This document shows, piece by piece, positions 56,179 through 64,000 of a DNA stretch of 64,000 nt. Origin of the DNA: an uncultured Litoreibacter sp. Lineage in GTDB: Bacteria > Pseudomonadota > Alphaproteobacteria > Rhodobacterales > Rhodobacteraceae. The notes under the pieces were generated by a model that did not search any database, was not told the origin of the DNA, and was given only the letters and a program-made list of their open reading frames with translations. How positions within the stretch are numbered: position 1 is the first letter of the stretch; the number at the start of each line of letters is the position of its first letter. The position numbers and the translations under genes are program-made. The DNA lies in NCBI GenBank assembly GCA_947494645.1, contig CANLVO010000001.1:1116001-1180000 (forward strand), written 5' to 3'.

Positions 56179-56262
56179 GTGGGTGCTCCTGTTTGTTAAG
56201 TTAATGTTATTCACATTTACATAGATGGGCATTTACGGGCTCTGGTCAAGGGCGCGGACGCG

Positions 56263-56314
56263 TTTTGTACAAAATGGGGTCAAATATTTCGGGCCAAAAC
56301 CCAATTTGTACAAA
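56263..56314. repeat. Two TTTGTACAAA palindromes, 41 bp apart
   Basis: TTTTGTACAAAA (56263-56274) is a perfect 12-bp palindrome, and TTTGTACAAA (56305-56314) a perfect 10-bp one that is followed by a further A. Their centres are 41 bp apart, about four helical turns, so a dimeric regulator could bind both on one DNA face. They lie 85-136 bp before the DUF2852 start. Confidence 0.6.
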
Positions 56315-56426
56315 ACTCTGCGGCGAATTTATTAACCATTCCGAAAGGTTATCGGCGATTTTCAGGGGGCGGAAAATTCTTGCCGCCCCGTGCGAAAATT
56401 TTTGACCGAGCTCCGAAACGGGAGCC

Positions 56427-56804
56427 TCAGCCTTCGACAAACACGTGTCCGTCTTTGGTCAGCAACTCTGCCGCTTTCTCGAATTCGGTCTCTGGGCAGA
56501 GGATGTGCTCGCCGTCAAAAGTGCACACCACGAAGACACCAATTCCGGCCCCGGAAATCGGAGTGATGAGCGACGCGACGATCCCGGCCTGATCGAACGC
56601 GAATGGCCCGATGCTGCGAAAGCAGGCCCAGCCCAGATCGGATTTCTGATCTGCGGGGATCCGGTCTGAGCGGCACAGAATGGTCAGCTCGTCGTCGGAG
56701 CGGATCTGCGCGGTGAAGCCGGGACCGTCGGCCCAATCGGGGGTCTTCGCATCCGGAGGCAATTGGCAGATGCCGAAACTGCCGTCGAGCTTTCTGAGGT
56801 TCAT
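56427..56804 (-). CDS. ACT-domain protein (ACT_7 type)
   Basis: A 125-residue protein with tandem ACT-like folds: TILCRSDRIPADQKSD and ACFRSIGPFAFDQAGIVASLITPISGAGIGVFVVCTFDGEH, cited by its ends at about 61-100, which is the effector-binding ACT_7 pattern related to CASTOR-like arginine sensors. Small-molecule (probably amino acid) binding is expected; the ligand is unknown. It starts 1 bp after the rsgA stop and is probably co-transcribed with it. Confidence 0.78.
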   Translation of the reverse strand: MNLRKLDGSFGICQLPPDAKTPDWADGPGFTAQIRSDDELTILCRSDRIPADQKSDLGWACFRSIGPFAFDQAGIVASLITPISGAGIGVFVVCTFDGEHILCPETEFEKAAELLTKDGHVFVEG

Positions 56805-56805
56805 G

Positions 56806-57876
56806 TCACTTCCGAGGTTTGGTCTTTTTGATCTGCTTGATCAGCTTGCCGAGGTTTTTGTCCTTGGTCTTGCGCTGGGCGAGGCTGGCGGTGTTGAATT
56901 CTTCTTCAGCCATCAGCTTGCGCCACCGGGCCATGCGGGCGGCGTCGATCTCGCCGCGCTCAAGTGCGGCGGTGACGGCGCAGCCGGGTTCAGTGTCATG
57001 TTGGCAGTCGTTGAACTTGCATTGCGCGGAGAGGGCATGAAGGTCTGCGAAGACCTCTTCGATGCCGGAGGTGGCGTCAGTGAGTTGCAGCTCCCGCATG
57101 CCGGGCGTGTCGAGCACGACGCAGCCGCCCTCGATGACATGCAGCTGGCGGCTGGTCGTGGTGTGGCGTCCACGGGCGTCGTCTTCGCGGATCTCTTGTG
57201 TGGCGATGTCACGGCGTCCGGTCAGCGCGTTGGTCAGGGTCGACTTGCCCACACCCGATGAGCCCAAGAACGCGACGGTCTGACCGGGGCCGCACCACGG
57301 GGCCAGCTTGCCGCGCGGGTCGGTGTTGCGGGCATCGAGTGCAATGACAGGTATTTCGGCCGAGATCGTCTGTGCCTGCGCGATGTAGTCGTCAGCGCTG
57401 TCGACCTGATCGGCTTTGGTGAGCAGGATCACCGGGTCGATCTCTGCCTCGAAGGCGAGGGCGATGTAGCGCTCCAGCCGGGCAATGTTGAAATCGGCGT
57501 TGCAGGATGTGGTGATGAAGGCGGTCTCGATATTCGCGGCGATCAGTTGGATGGAGCGGTCATGGCCGGGGGCGCGGCGCTTGATCAGGCTCTTGCGCTC
57601 GAGCAGCCGGGTCGGTTTGCCGATGGCGGGATCATAAAGCAGCCAGTCACCGACCGTGGCGTCAAAGGCGTGCGGGATGGTGTCGCTGATCTCATTGCCA
57701 GTGATGCGCAATGTGTTGCGGTGCACCTCGACCACGCGGATGGGCGGCGTGTCGGTCAGTTCTTCAATACTGAGTTGGGCGGAGAAGAAGGCCTGCCAGC
57801 CCAAGGCGTCGATGGTAGAGCGCTCCGGCTTGGGCGTGCCCGCGCCGGGCATGAAGGCGGAATAGTCCTTGGTCAT
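56806..57876 (-). CDS. rsgA: Ribosome small subunit-dependent GTPase A
   Basis: A 356-residue circularly permuted GTPase that matures the 30S subunit. An OB-fold N-terminal domain (about 40-110) precedes the GTPase motifs in permuted order: LLTKADQ (G4), ALDAR (G5), GSSGVGKSTLTNAL (G1) and DTPGM (G3). The C-terminal zinc-binding region shows the CKFNDCQHDTEPGC pattern. The length is normal. Confidence 0.95.
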   Translation of the reverse strand: MTKDYSAFMPGAGTPKPERSTIDALGWQAFFSAQLSIEELTDTPPIRVVEVHRNTLRITGNEISDTIPHAFDATVGDWLLYDPAIGKPTRLLERKSLIKRRAPGHDRSIQLIAANIETAFITTSCNADFNIARLERYIALAFEAEIDPVILLTKADQVDSADDYIAQAQTISAEIPVIALDARNTDPRGKLAPWCGPGQTVAFLGSSGVGKSTLTNALTGRRDIATQEIREDDARGRHTTTSRQLHVIEGGCVVLDTPGMRELQLTDATSGIEEVFADLHALSAQCKFNDCQHDTEPGCAVTAALERGEIDAARMARWRKLMAEEEFNTASLAQRKTKDKNLGKLIKQIKKTKPRK

Positions 57877-57938
57877 TGCAGGGCAGGTTTCATCAGCATG
57901 CTTTCTGGATGCGCTTGGTCTTACCTACCCTATACACC

Positions 57939-57968
57939 AAAAAGAGCGCCCACCAATGGTGGACGCCC
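57939..57968 (-). terminator. amt terminator
   Basis: On the minus strand an 11-bp stem (57968-57958 with 57954-57944, two G-U pairs) with a 3-base loop is followed by TTTTT at 57943-57939. It lies 29 bp after the amt stop. Confidence 0.88.
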
Positions 57969-57997
57969 AGTTTCAGGGAGAGTTCCTGAACCTCGTG

Positions 57998-59179
57998 TTA
58001 CGAGGTGATGTCATAGGCGCGTTCGCCATGTTGGGCGAGGTCGAGGCCGGTTGTCTCGGTTTCCTCATTGACGCGCAGCGGTGTGACCAGTCCGACCAGC
58101 TTAACCAGCACGATTGTCACAACAATGGTGTAAACCCCTACCACGGCGAGGCCGCCCAGTTGGGCCACCCATGCACCTTGGCCGAAGACCGCGATCATGA
58201 TTGTCCCGAAGATACCGCCGACGCCGTGGACCGCGAACACGTCTAGCGTGTCGTCGATCTTGAAGGTGTTCCGGATCAGGTTGACGCCTTCCTGGCACAG
58301 GACGCCTGCGACAGCACCGATCACCAGCGCCTCGACCGGACCCACAAAGCCTGAAGCGGGCGTGATGGAGGCCAGACCGGCGATTGTGCCGGTGACCATG
58401 CCCACGAGGGAGGCCTTGCCGAATTTGAACTTCTCCCACAGCGCCCATGTCAGCGACGCGGTCGCGGCAGAGATATGCGTGACGGTCAGCGCCATTGCCG
58501 CGCCACCATCGGCTGCCAGCTGCGAGCCGCCATTGAAGCCGAACCAGCCGACCCAGAGCATGGCTGCCCCGATCATCACCATGCCGGGATTGTGCGGCGG
58601 CTTGGAGGCGTCTTTGCGGGCGCCCAGGAAAATAGCGAGGATCAGAGCCGCAAGGCCTGCGGTCTCATGCACCACGATGCCGCCTGCGAAGTCACGCACG
58701 CCAACCTCGCCGAAGATACCGCCATCAGCCATCATGCCGCCGCCCCAGATCCAGTGCACCACAGGTGCGTAGCAGAGCAGCATCCAGAGGCCGGAGAAGG
58801 TCAGAACAAAGCCAAAGCCGATCCGTTCCACGTAAGCGCCGACGATCAGCGCGGGTGTGATGATCGCGAAGGTCATCTGGAAGGCGAAGAACAGAACCTC
58901 GGGCAGGGTGCCCGACAGCGTGTCTGCGTCGATGCCCGCGAGGAACATCTTGTCCAGCCCACCCCAGTAACCCGACGTGCCGCCGCCAAAGGCGATGGAG
59001 TAGCCAACGGCCAGCCAGAGCACGCTCATCAAACAGGCAATGGCGTAGCAATGCATGAAGACCGACAGCACGTTTCGAGCGCGCACGAGGCCCCCGTAAA
59101 ACAGCGCCAGCCCCGGCAAAGTCATGAACAGCACCAGTGCTGTCGCTACAATAATCCATGCGGTATCTGCACCCACCAT
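57998..59179 (-). CDS. amt: Ammonium transporter
   Basis: A 393-residue Amt/MEP channel with about eleven helices. Supporting segments are LPGLALFYGGLVRARNVLS, HWIWGGGMMADGG, DFAGGIVVHETAGLAAL (with a pore histidine) and FKIDDTLDVFAVHGVGG (with the second). There is no separate signal sequence when the ATG at 59179, which follows GAGGGGG, is used. Unlike most amtB genes it has no adjacent glnK, and the ntrBC genes lie 2.8 kb away in the opposite direction. Confidence 0.95.
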   Translation of the reverse strand: MVGADTAWIIVATALVLFMTLPGLALFYGGLVRARNVLSVFMHCYAIACLMSVLWLAVGYSIAFGGGTSGYWGGLDKMFLAGIDADTLSGTLPEVLFFAFQMTFAIITPALIVGAYVERIGFGFVLTFSGLWMLLCYAPVVHWIWGGGMMADGGIFGEVGVRDFAGGIVVHETAGLAALILAIFLGARKDASKPPHNPGMVMIGAAMLWVGWFGFNGGSQLAADGGAAMALTVTHISAATASLTWALWEKFKFGKASLVGMVTGTIAGLASITPASGFVGPVEALVIGAVAGVLCQEGVNLIRNTFKIDDTLDVFAVHGVGGIFGTIMIAVFGQGAWVAQLGGLAVVGVYTIVVTIVLVKLVGLVTPLRVNEETETTGLDLAQHGERAYDITS

Positions 59180-59348
59180 GGCGTCGTCCCCCTCGGTTGT
59201 CTTTTGTGTTGAGAGGCTCAAAGCGGCTTCGCGGCGCAAATAAAAGAGGCATTTGCCTATGGCTGTGCCTTCAGAAGTGGCAAAACCAGAACTGCCCGAA
59301 TTTTGAGCAGCCTTGCGGCGGCATGGCGATTTTTCGGGCGGTTTGGAG

Positions 59349-59831
59349 TCAGAGCGCTTTCAGCAGCAGAGTGAGCGCGTGCCGGGTCGCGGCGTCGCGG
59401 ACTTGTGTGCGGCCGAGGGGGCCGAACTCGACGGTTTCGGTGTGGCCGGGACCAGCTTGAGCGAGGCCGAAACAGACGCGGCCCTCGGGTTTGTGCTCCG
59501 ACCCGCCGGGGCCTGCGATGCCGGTGACGGAGACAGCGAGGGTGGCTTTGGAGCGGGCGAGGGCGCCGAAGGCCATTTCGGCAGCGATTTCCTCGGAGAC
59601 CGCGCCATGGGCGTCGAGGGTGGTTTGCGCGATGTTGAGCATCTCGACCTTGGCGGCGTTGGAATAAGTGACAAAGCCGCGGTCGAACACGTCCGAGCTG
59701 CCGGGAATGGCGGTCAGCGCGGCGGCGATCAGGCCTCCAGTGCAGCTTTCGGCGGTGGTGATCGTGACGCCTTTGGCGCGGGCTTTGTCGAGGACCTGAC
59801 GGGCCAGATCGTCGGCGAGATCATCCATGGG
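59349..59831 (-). CDS. CinA-family nicotinamide-nucleotide amidohydrolase (PncC-like)
   Basis: A 160-residue single-domain CinA C-terminal protein. TTAESCTGGLIAAALTAIPGSS and VTGIAGPGGSEHKPEGRVCF are the conserved segments, cited by their ends near residues 23-44 and 107-127. PncC deamidates NMN to recycle pyridine nucleotides. It overlaps the end of pgpA by 11 bp, so ispF-pgpA-cinA are one unit. Confidence 0.9.
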   Translation of the reverse strand, partial: PMDDLADDLARQVLDKARAKGVTITTAESCTGGLIAAALTAIPGSSDVFDRGFVTYSNAAKVEMLNIAQTTLDAHGAVSEEIAAEMAFGALARSKATLAVSVTGIAGPGGSEHKPEGRVCFGLAQAGPGHTETVEFGPLGRTQVRDAATRHALTLLLKAL

Positions 59832-60303
59832 AGATATAAGCCCCGGCAAGGACGATCACGGCGGCAAAGACCCCGGCGATGACGTCGTCGAGCATGACGC
59901 CCAGCGCGTCTCCGCGGCGGTCGGCCCAACCGACGGCGCCGGGCTTCCAGATGTCAAACAGGCGGAAGGCGACGAAAGCGGTGAGAATGCCGGGCCAGAG
60001 CGCCCAGAAGGACACGCCCGCGTGGGCGGCCCCGATGGCGACAGGCAAAAGCGCAATCCATTGGCCGATCAGCTCGTCGACGACGACCTCGGACGGGTCG
60101 TGATTGTCGCCGTTCGCGATGTATTTGGCGGTGGCCCACCACCCCTTGAGGAAGCCCACGACGATGGCTACGGCCAGGAGGGGCCAGCCGCCGACGAGCC
60201 AGATCACCCATGCGAATGGAATGGCGGCGGCGGAGCCCCATGTGCCGGGGGCGGGTTTTGCGAAACCGACATAGGCGACGGTGGCGATGAGTTTTGCGAT
60301 CAT
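59821..60303 (-). CDS. pgpA: Phosphatidylglycerophosphatase A
   Basis: A 160-residue membrane phosphatase producing phosphatidylglycerol. Conserved acidic and helical segments are [51 protein letters not shown] and [10 protein letters not shown]. The start overlaps the ispF stop as ATGA and the end overlaps the cinA-like gene. Confidence 0.93.
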   Translation of the reverse strand: MIAKLIATVAYVGFAKPAPGTWGSAAAIPFAWVIWLVGGWPLLAVAIVVGFLKGWWATAKYIANGDNHDPSEVVVDELIGQWIALLPVAIGAAHAGVSFWALWPGILTAFVAFRLFDIWKPGAVGWADRRGDALGVMLDDVIAGVFAAVIVLAGAYISHG

Positions 60304-60779
60304 GGTTTCACCAAGGTGGCTGTGGCCAGACAGGCGATGCCCTCACCGCGACCAGTGAAGCCGAGACGCTCGGACGTGGTGGCTTTAACGGAGATGCGGT
60401 CCAACGAAATATCCAGCAATTCCTGTAGCTTGTGGCGCATAGCTCGCGCATGCGGTCCAACTTTGGGGTGCTCGCAAATCAGGGTGCAGTCGATATGGGT
60501 GAGGGTGAAGCCACGCTCGCGGACAAGACCTGCGGCGTGGGTCAAGAAAATGTGACTTTCTGCGCCCTTCCATTGCGGATCCGAAGGCGGAAAATGCTGG
60601 CCTATGTCGCCCATCGCGAGGGCGCCGTAGATGGCGTCGGTGATGGTGTGCAGGCCGACATCTGCGTCGGAATGGCCCTGCAACCCGCGATCATGCGGGA
60701 TGGCGACGCCGCACAGCATGACGTGGTCACCCGGGCCGAAGCGGTGCACGTCGAAGCCGTTGCCTGTTCTTACATCCAT
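60300..60779 (-). CDS. ispF: 2-C-methyl-D-erythritol 2,4-cyclodiphosphate synthase
   Basis: A 159-residue zinc enzyme of the MEP isoprenoid pathway. GNGFDVHRF and [33 protein letters not shown], cited by its ends at about 35-67, contain the metal-binding Asp and His residues, and the C-terminal [16 protein letters not shown] is diagnostic. It is a stand-alone ispF; in some related species it is fused to ispD. It is divergent from dusB across 186 bp. Confidence 0.95.
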   Translation of the reverse strand: MDVRTGNGFDVHRFGPGDHVMLCGVAIPHDRGLQGHSDADVGLHTITDAIYGALAMGDIGQHFPPSDPQWKGAESHIFLTHAAGLVRERGFTLTHIDCTLICEHPKVGPHARAMRHKLQELLDISLDRISVKATTSERLGFTGRGEGIACLATATLVKP

Positions 60780-60965
60780 TATTCGCTCGTCTGTTTTTAC
60801 GGATACGCCGCTTTATCTCTATGGTTTCGCCACGTTGGGGGCAACGGGCAGTTGATGTGCTTAAAAAACAGGCAGATGCGGTATTCCGCCCAATTGTGAG
60901 GCGCTCGGCGTTGCGGCCCTTTGAATTTACGGGCAAAAAGGCGTCGCTGCTCAAGGATTAAGCGT

Positions 60966-61946
60966 TTGACCATTTCGCTGGCAAATACTCAGATTGATAT
61001 CCCGGTGTTTCTGGCCCCATTGGCCGGGATCACGGATCTGCCGTTTCGCGATCTCGTCTCTGGGTTCGGGGCCGGGCTGGTCGTCTCGGAGATGGTGGCA
61101 AGCCAGGAGATGGTGCAGGCCAAGCCGGGTGTGCGCGAAAAGGCGGAGCTGGGCTTTGACAGCGCCAACACCGCCGTGCAGCTGGCGGGCCGGGAGGCGC
61201 ATTGGATGGCCGAAGCCGCTAGGATGGTGGCCGACAATGGCGCGAAGATCATTGATATCAACATGGGCTGTCCCGCCAAGAAGGTGGTGAGCGGCTATTC
61301 CGGCTCGGCGCTGCTGCGTGATCTCGACCATGCGCTGACATTGATCGAGGCGGTGGTTGAGGCAACAGATCTGCCAGTGACGTTGAAAACCCGGCTGGGC
61401 TGGGACGATGCGCTGCTCAACGCGCCCACGCTGGCCAAACGGGCGGAGGCGGCGGGGATCAAGATGATCACCATTCATGGCCGCACCCGGTGCCAGTTCT
61501 ACAAGGGCCATGCTGACTGGGCGGCGATTGCTGCCGTGAAAGACGCGGTCTCCATCCCGGTGATTGCGAATGGTGACATTGTGGATGCGGCGACGGCGGC
61601 TACCGCGTTAGAGCTGTCTGGCGCAGATGGCGTGATGATCGGACGCGGCGCGCAGGGGCGGCCTTGGCTTTTGGCGCAGGTGGCTGCCGAGCTGCAGGGC
61701 CATACGCCGCCAGAGGCGCCACAGGGGGCCGCGCTGATTGATCTGGTGCGCGGGCATTATGAAGCGATGCAGAGCTTTTACGGGGAGGTGCTGGGGCCTC
61801 GGGTCTCTCGCAAGCATCTGGGGTGGTACATGGATTACGCGGGCACGCCTGCAGCCCTGCGCCGCGAGGTGCTGACCACCAAACAGCCTGCGCGGGTATT
61901 GCGACTAATAGGCGACGCGCTCAGCCCGCAGGAGGTTGCGGCATGA
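60966..61946 (+). CDS. dusB: tRNA-dihydrouridine synthase B (NifR3)
   Basis: A 326-residue flavin-dependent enzyme that reduces uridines in tRNA. FLAPLAGITDLPFRDLV, IDINMGCPAKKVVSGYSGSAL (with the catalytic Cys), TIHGRTRCQFYKG, VIANGDI and GVMIGRGAQGRPWLL are characteristic. A TTG at 60966 is chosen as start because it is preceded by AAGGA and gives the family N-terminus; there is no ATG nearby. Its stop overlaps ntrB as ATGA, the old nifR3-ntrB-ntrC operon order. Confidence 0.93.
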   Translation: MTISLANTQIDIPVFLAPLAGITDLPFRDLVSGFGAGLVVSEMVASQEMVQAKPGVREKAELGFDSANTAVQLAGREAHWMAEAARMVADNGAKIIDINMGCPAKKVVSGYSGSALLRDLDHALTLIEAVVEATDLPVTLKTRLGWDDALLNAPTLAKRAEAAGIKMITIHGRTRCQFYKGHADWAAIAAVKDAVSIPVIANGDIVDAATAATALELSGADGVMIGRGAQGRPWLLAQVAAELQGHTPPEAPQGAALIDLVRGHYEAMQSFYGEVLGPRVSRKHLGWYMDYAGTPAALRREVLTTKQPARVLRLIGDALSPQEVAA

Positions 61947-63049
61947 GCGAGATGAACGCGCCTTTCTTCGACACGCTCTGGACCTCGCTGCCGCTGCCGG
62001 GCGTGGTGATCGACCCTGACAACATGATTGTCGAGGCCAACACGGCGATGGAGACATTCTTGAACCTGTCGGCCCGGTCGCTGAAAACAAGGCCCGTCTG
62101 GGACATGATCCACGTGGATGCGCCGCTGGATGAGGCGGTGCTGCGCATTCGGCGCGACGACGCACCCTTGTTTGTGAACAATGTCGATGTGGGATCGGGC
62201 GAGCGGGCGCCGGTGCAGTGCAATATCCAGTTTTCCAACCTGATCGACCGGCCCGGATATATCCTGATCCTGATGAAGCCGCGCGAGATTGCCGACAAGA
62301 TCGGGCAGGCGCTGCAAAGCAAGACCGCCGCCAAATCTGCCATTGGCATGGCCGAGATGCTGGCCCATGAGATCAAGAACCCGCTGGCGGGCATTACCGG
62401 GGCCGCGCAGCTTTTGTCGATGAACCTCGAGCCTGCGGATCAGGAACTGACCGACCTGATCGTCACAGAGAGCCGCCGGATCGTGCAGTTGCTGGAACAG
62501 GTGGAGCAGTTTGGCAATTTGCGCCCGCCGGAGCGCCGCGCGGTGAACCTGCATGACGTGCTGGACCGGGTGCGCAAATCAGCCGCCGTGGGCTTTGGGG
62601 CGCATATGAAGATCAATGAGGATTACGACCCCTCGTTGCCCCCGACATTCGCGGACCCCGATCAGCTGGTGCAGGTGTTTTTGAACCTGCTGAAAAACGC
62701 CGCTGAGGCGCAGTTGCAAGGCGGCACGATCACGGTGCGCACGTTCTATGAGCAATCTCTGAGGGTGGCGCGGCCGGATGGCACGCGGGTGTCGGTGCCG
62801 CTGAACGTCGAAGTGATTGACGACGGGCCGGGCCTGCCGCCCTCCCTTGCCGGTGACGTGTTCGAGCCGTTCGTGTCGGGCCGTGAAAACGGCACCGGGC
62901 TGGGGCTGGCACTGGTTTCAAAAATCGTCTCGGAGCATGACGGCTGGATCGCCGTGTCCAGCGTGCCCGGGCGAACTGTATTTCGCATTTCCCTGCCGCT
63001 CGCCCCCAAACCGACCGAGCCAGAGCAGCTTACTGAGAAGGAGAATTAG
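61943..63049 (+). CDS. ntrB: Nitrogen regulation histidine kinase NtrB
   Basis: A 368-residue cytoplasmic sensor kinase. The N-terminal PAS domain (about 10-120) is followed by the phospho-acceptor His in MLAHEIKNPLAGITGAAQLL and the ATPase motifs VFLNLLKNAAEA, DDGPGLP and GTGLGLALV. NtrB is controlled by PII proteins and phosphorylates or dephosphorylates NtrC in response to nitrogen. Its start overlaps dusB, and ntrC begins 1 bp after its stop. Confidence 0.95.
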   Translation: MSEMNAPFFDTLWTSLPLPGVVIDPDNMIVEANTAMETFLNLSARSLKTRPVWDMIHVDAPLDEAVLRIRRDDAPLFVNNVDVGSGERAPVQCNIQFSNLIDRPGYILILMKPREIADKIGQALQSKTAAKSAIGMAEMLAHEIKNPLAGITGAAQLLSMNLEPADQELTDLIVTESRRIVQLLEQVEQFGNLRPPERRAVNLHDVLDRVRKSAAVGFGAHMKINEDYDPSLPPTFADPDQLVQVFLNLLKNAAEAQLQGGTITVRTFYEQSLRVARPDGTRVSVPLNVEVIDDGPGLPPSLAGDVFEPFVSGRENGTGLGLALVSKIVSEHDGWIAVSSVPGRTVFRISLPLAPKPTEPEQLTEKEN

Positions 63050-64000
63050 ATGGACGGCACAGTTCTGGTCGCCGATGACGACCGCACCATCCGCACCGTT
63101 TTGACGCAGGCGCTGACGCGGGCCGGGTGCAAGGTCCATGCGACCTCTTCTTTGACGACGCTCATGCGCTGGGTGGGTGAAGGGAAGGGTGATCTGGTGA
63201 TCTCGGACGTGATGATGCCGGACGGCAACGGGATCGAGGCGCTGCCGGAGATCCTGCAGCTGCGGCCCGGCCTGCCGGTGATTGTGATCTCGGCTCAGAA
63301 CACGATTACCACGGCGATCGCGGCGAATGAGGCGGATGCCTACGACTACCTGCCCAAACCGTTCGACCTGCCGGACCTTATGAAACGCGCCAACCGCGCG
63401 CTGGAGCGCAAGCGCGTGATGGCCCGCAGCGTGGCGGAACCTTCGGAGGCGGCGCAAAATGGCGACGAGCTGCCCCTGATCGGGCGGACGCCTGCGATGC
63501 AGGCCCTCTATAAGCTGGTGGCGCAAGTGGTGAACACGGAGCTGGCGGTGATGATCACCGGAGAAAGCGGGACGGGCAAAAGCCTGATCGCGCGGGCGAT
63601 CCATGATTTCTCCGACCGGCGGACGTTGCCGTTCGTGACGGCGACCCCGAAGGATCTGGCGGATATTGACGGGCCAGCGGCGATTTTGAGCCGGGCCAAG
63701 GGCGGCTCGATCCTGTTTGACGAGGTCGGGGACTATGACGAGGAGGCGCAGGCGCGGCTGGTGCGGATGCTCGACAGCCTGACCGATGACGCACCGCGGA
63801 TCATGGCGTCGAGCCAGCAATCATTGAACGACAAGCTGGACCGGGGCGAGATGCGGCAGGATTTGTTTTACCGGCTCTGCGGTGTGACGCTGAACATCCC
63901 GTCGCTGCGCGAGCGGGTCGACGACATCCCGCTGCTGTCGGACCATTTTCTGGCACGGGCGGAGCGCGACGGGGCCCCGCATAAGGTGCTGAGCCGCGAG
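63050..64000 (+). CDS. ntrC: Nitrogen regulation response regulator NtrC, 3' partial
   Basis: 317 codons are visible before the window ends. The receiver domain has the acidic pair in ADDDR, the phospho-acceptor in [12 protein letters not shown] and the Lys in YLPKPFD. The AAA+ domain has the Walker A loop GESGTGKS and the Walker B region [11 protein letters not shown]. Between them the usual GAFTGA loop that contacts sigma-54 is missing: the sequence runs from [14 protein letters not shown] to AILSRAKGG. This is the form known from Rhodobacter, where NtrC activates sigma-70 RNA polymerase. The C-terminal DNA-binding domain lies outside the window. Confidence 0.95.
   Translation, partial: MDGTVLVADDDRTIRTVLTQALTRAGCKVHATSSLTTLMRWVGEGKGDLVISDVMMPDGNGIEALPEILQLRPGLPVIVISAQNTITTAIAANEADAYDYLPKPFDLPDLMKRANRALERKRVMARSVAEPSEAAQNGDELPLIGRTPAMQALYKLVAQVVNTELAVMITGESGTGKSLIARAIHDFSDRRTLPFVTATPKDLADIDGPAAILSRAKGGSILFDEVGDYDEEAQARLVRMLDSLTDDAPRIMASSQQSLNDKLDRGEMRQDLFYRLCGVTLNIPSLRERVDDIPLLSDHFLARAERDGAPHKVLSRE

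Noticed and set aside
56332-56339. CtrA site TTAACCAT near the DUF2852 promoter
   Set aside because: Only a half-site is present; the second TTAA at the required 7-bp spacing is missing.
59240-59348. Sigma-54 promoter for amt
   Set aside because: The best candidate has GGCAC but the -12 element reads GG instead of GC at the required spacing, and the local NtrC is of the sigma-54-independent type.
1-64000. CRISPR array or insertion sequence
   Set aside because: No regularly spaced direct repeats of CRISPR type and no transposase-like gene or terminal inverted repeats were seen.

Overview
The window is a GC-rich chromosomal segment from an alphaproteobacterium, almost certainly a marine Rhodobacterales (Roseobacter-type) species. 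The evidence is the combination of a class II B12-dependent ribonucleotide reductase, a GTTC-N7-GTTC SOS box, an NtrC that lacks the sigma-54 contact motif, a leucyltransferase of the Bpt type, a TRAP transporter with its own two-component system, and gene orders familiar from this group (trpGDC-moaC-moeA-lexA next to comEC, gltX and gltA; dusB-ntrB-ntrC). No integrase, transposase, prophage block or CRISPR array is present. Genes are dense, with many ATGA-type overlaps.

Layout. 1-2.2 kb: 3' part of a large RTX/Hint secreted protein. 2.3-6.5 kb (minus): MobA-like nucleotidyltransferase, SMR transporter, secreted esterase, icd, HD hydrolase, flavin reductase. 6.5-14.3 kb (plus): polyamine-type aminotransferase and ureohydrolase, acyltransferase, murI, argC, ccmE, a GH108 muramidase plus holin lysis pair, and a PaaG-like hydratase. 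14.4-24.3 kb: gltA and gltX (minus), comEC (plus), then lexA, moeA, moaC, trpC, trpD, trpG (minus). 24.4-32.2 kb: a YibQ-like envelope protein (plus) separates trpG from trpE; trpE lies at the end of a minus run fabI-gpt-aminotransferase-ppiD-trpE. 32.3-34.3 kb: pdxH, a double cold-shock-domain protein, a DUF192 protein and tRNA-Pro. 34.3-39.3 kb: a long structured leader, nrdJ, a structured 3' UTR with a strong terminator, and a small unknown gene. 39.3-44.7 kb: Rieske oxygenase, EF-hand protein, a hairpin-rich non-coding stretch, then ilvN, an unknown gene and ilvB behind a leader-peptide attenuator. 44.7-49.4 kb: VOC protein, two tandem Lin0512-family proteins, a YHS protein, an SGNH hydrolase, and a NarL-type regulator with a Cache histidine kinase. 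49.7-54.2 kb: a TRAP transporter with unusually large membrane subunits. 54.3-59.2 kb (minus): bpt, RDD protein, DUF2852 protein, ACT protein, rsgA, amt. 59.3-60.8 kb (minus): cinA-like gene, pgpA, ispF. 61-64 kb (plus): dusB, ntrB and the start of ntrC.

Most genes are core housekeeping. The more interesting material is regulatory or structural: (1) a branched-chain attenuator with a readable leader peptide; (2) a promoter between the two-component system and the TRAP operon that carries a perfect FNR-type box and a NarL-like 7-2-7 palindrome centred at -41.5 from a TATAAG -10 box; (3) a lysis cassette, possibly the release module of a gene transfer agent, whose ribosome-binding site is buried in a hairpin; (4) an nrdJ leader with competing helices and an nrdJ 3' UTR that looks like an sRNA; (5) four strong inverted repeats packed into a 300-base gap; (6) paired TTTGTACAAA palindromes 41 bp apart. 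I made no database search. Family names come from recognisable motifs and overall protein character, and functions of the unknown genes are left open.
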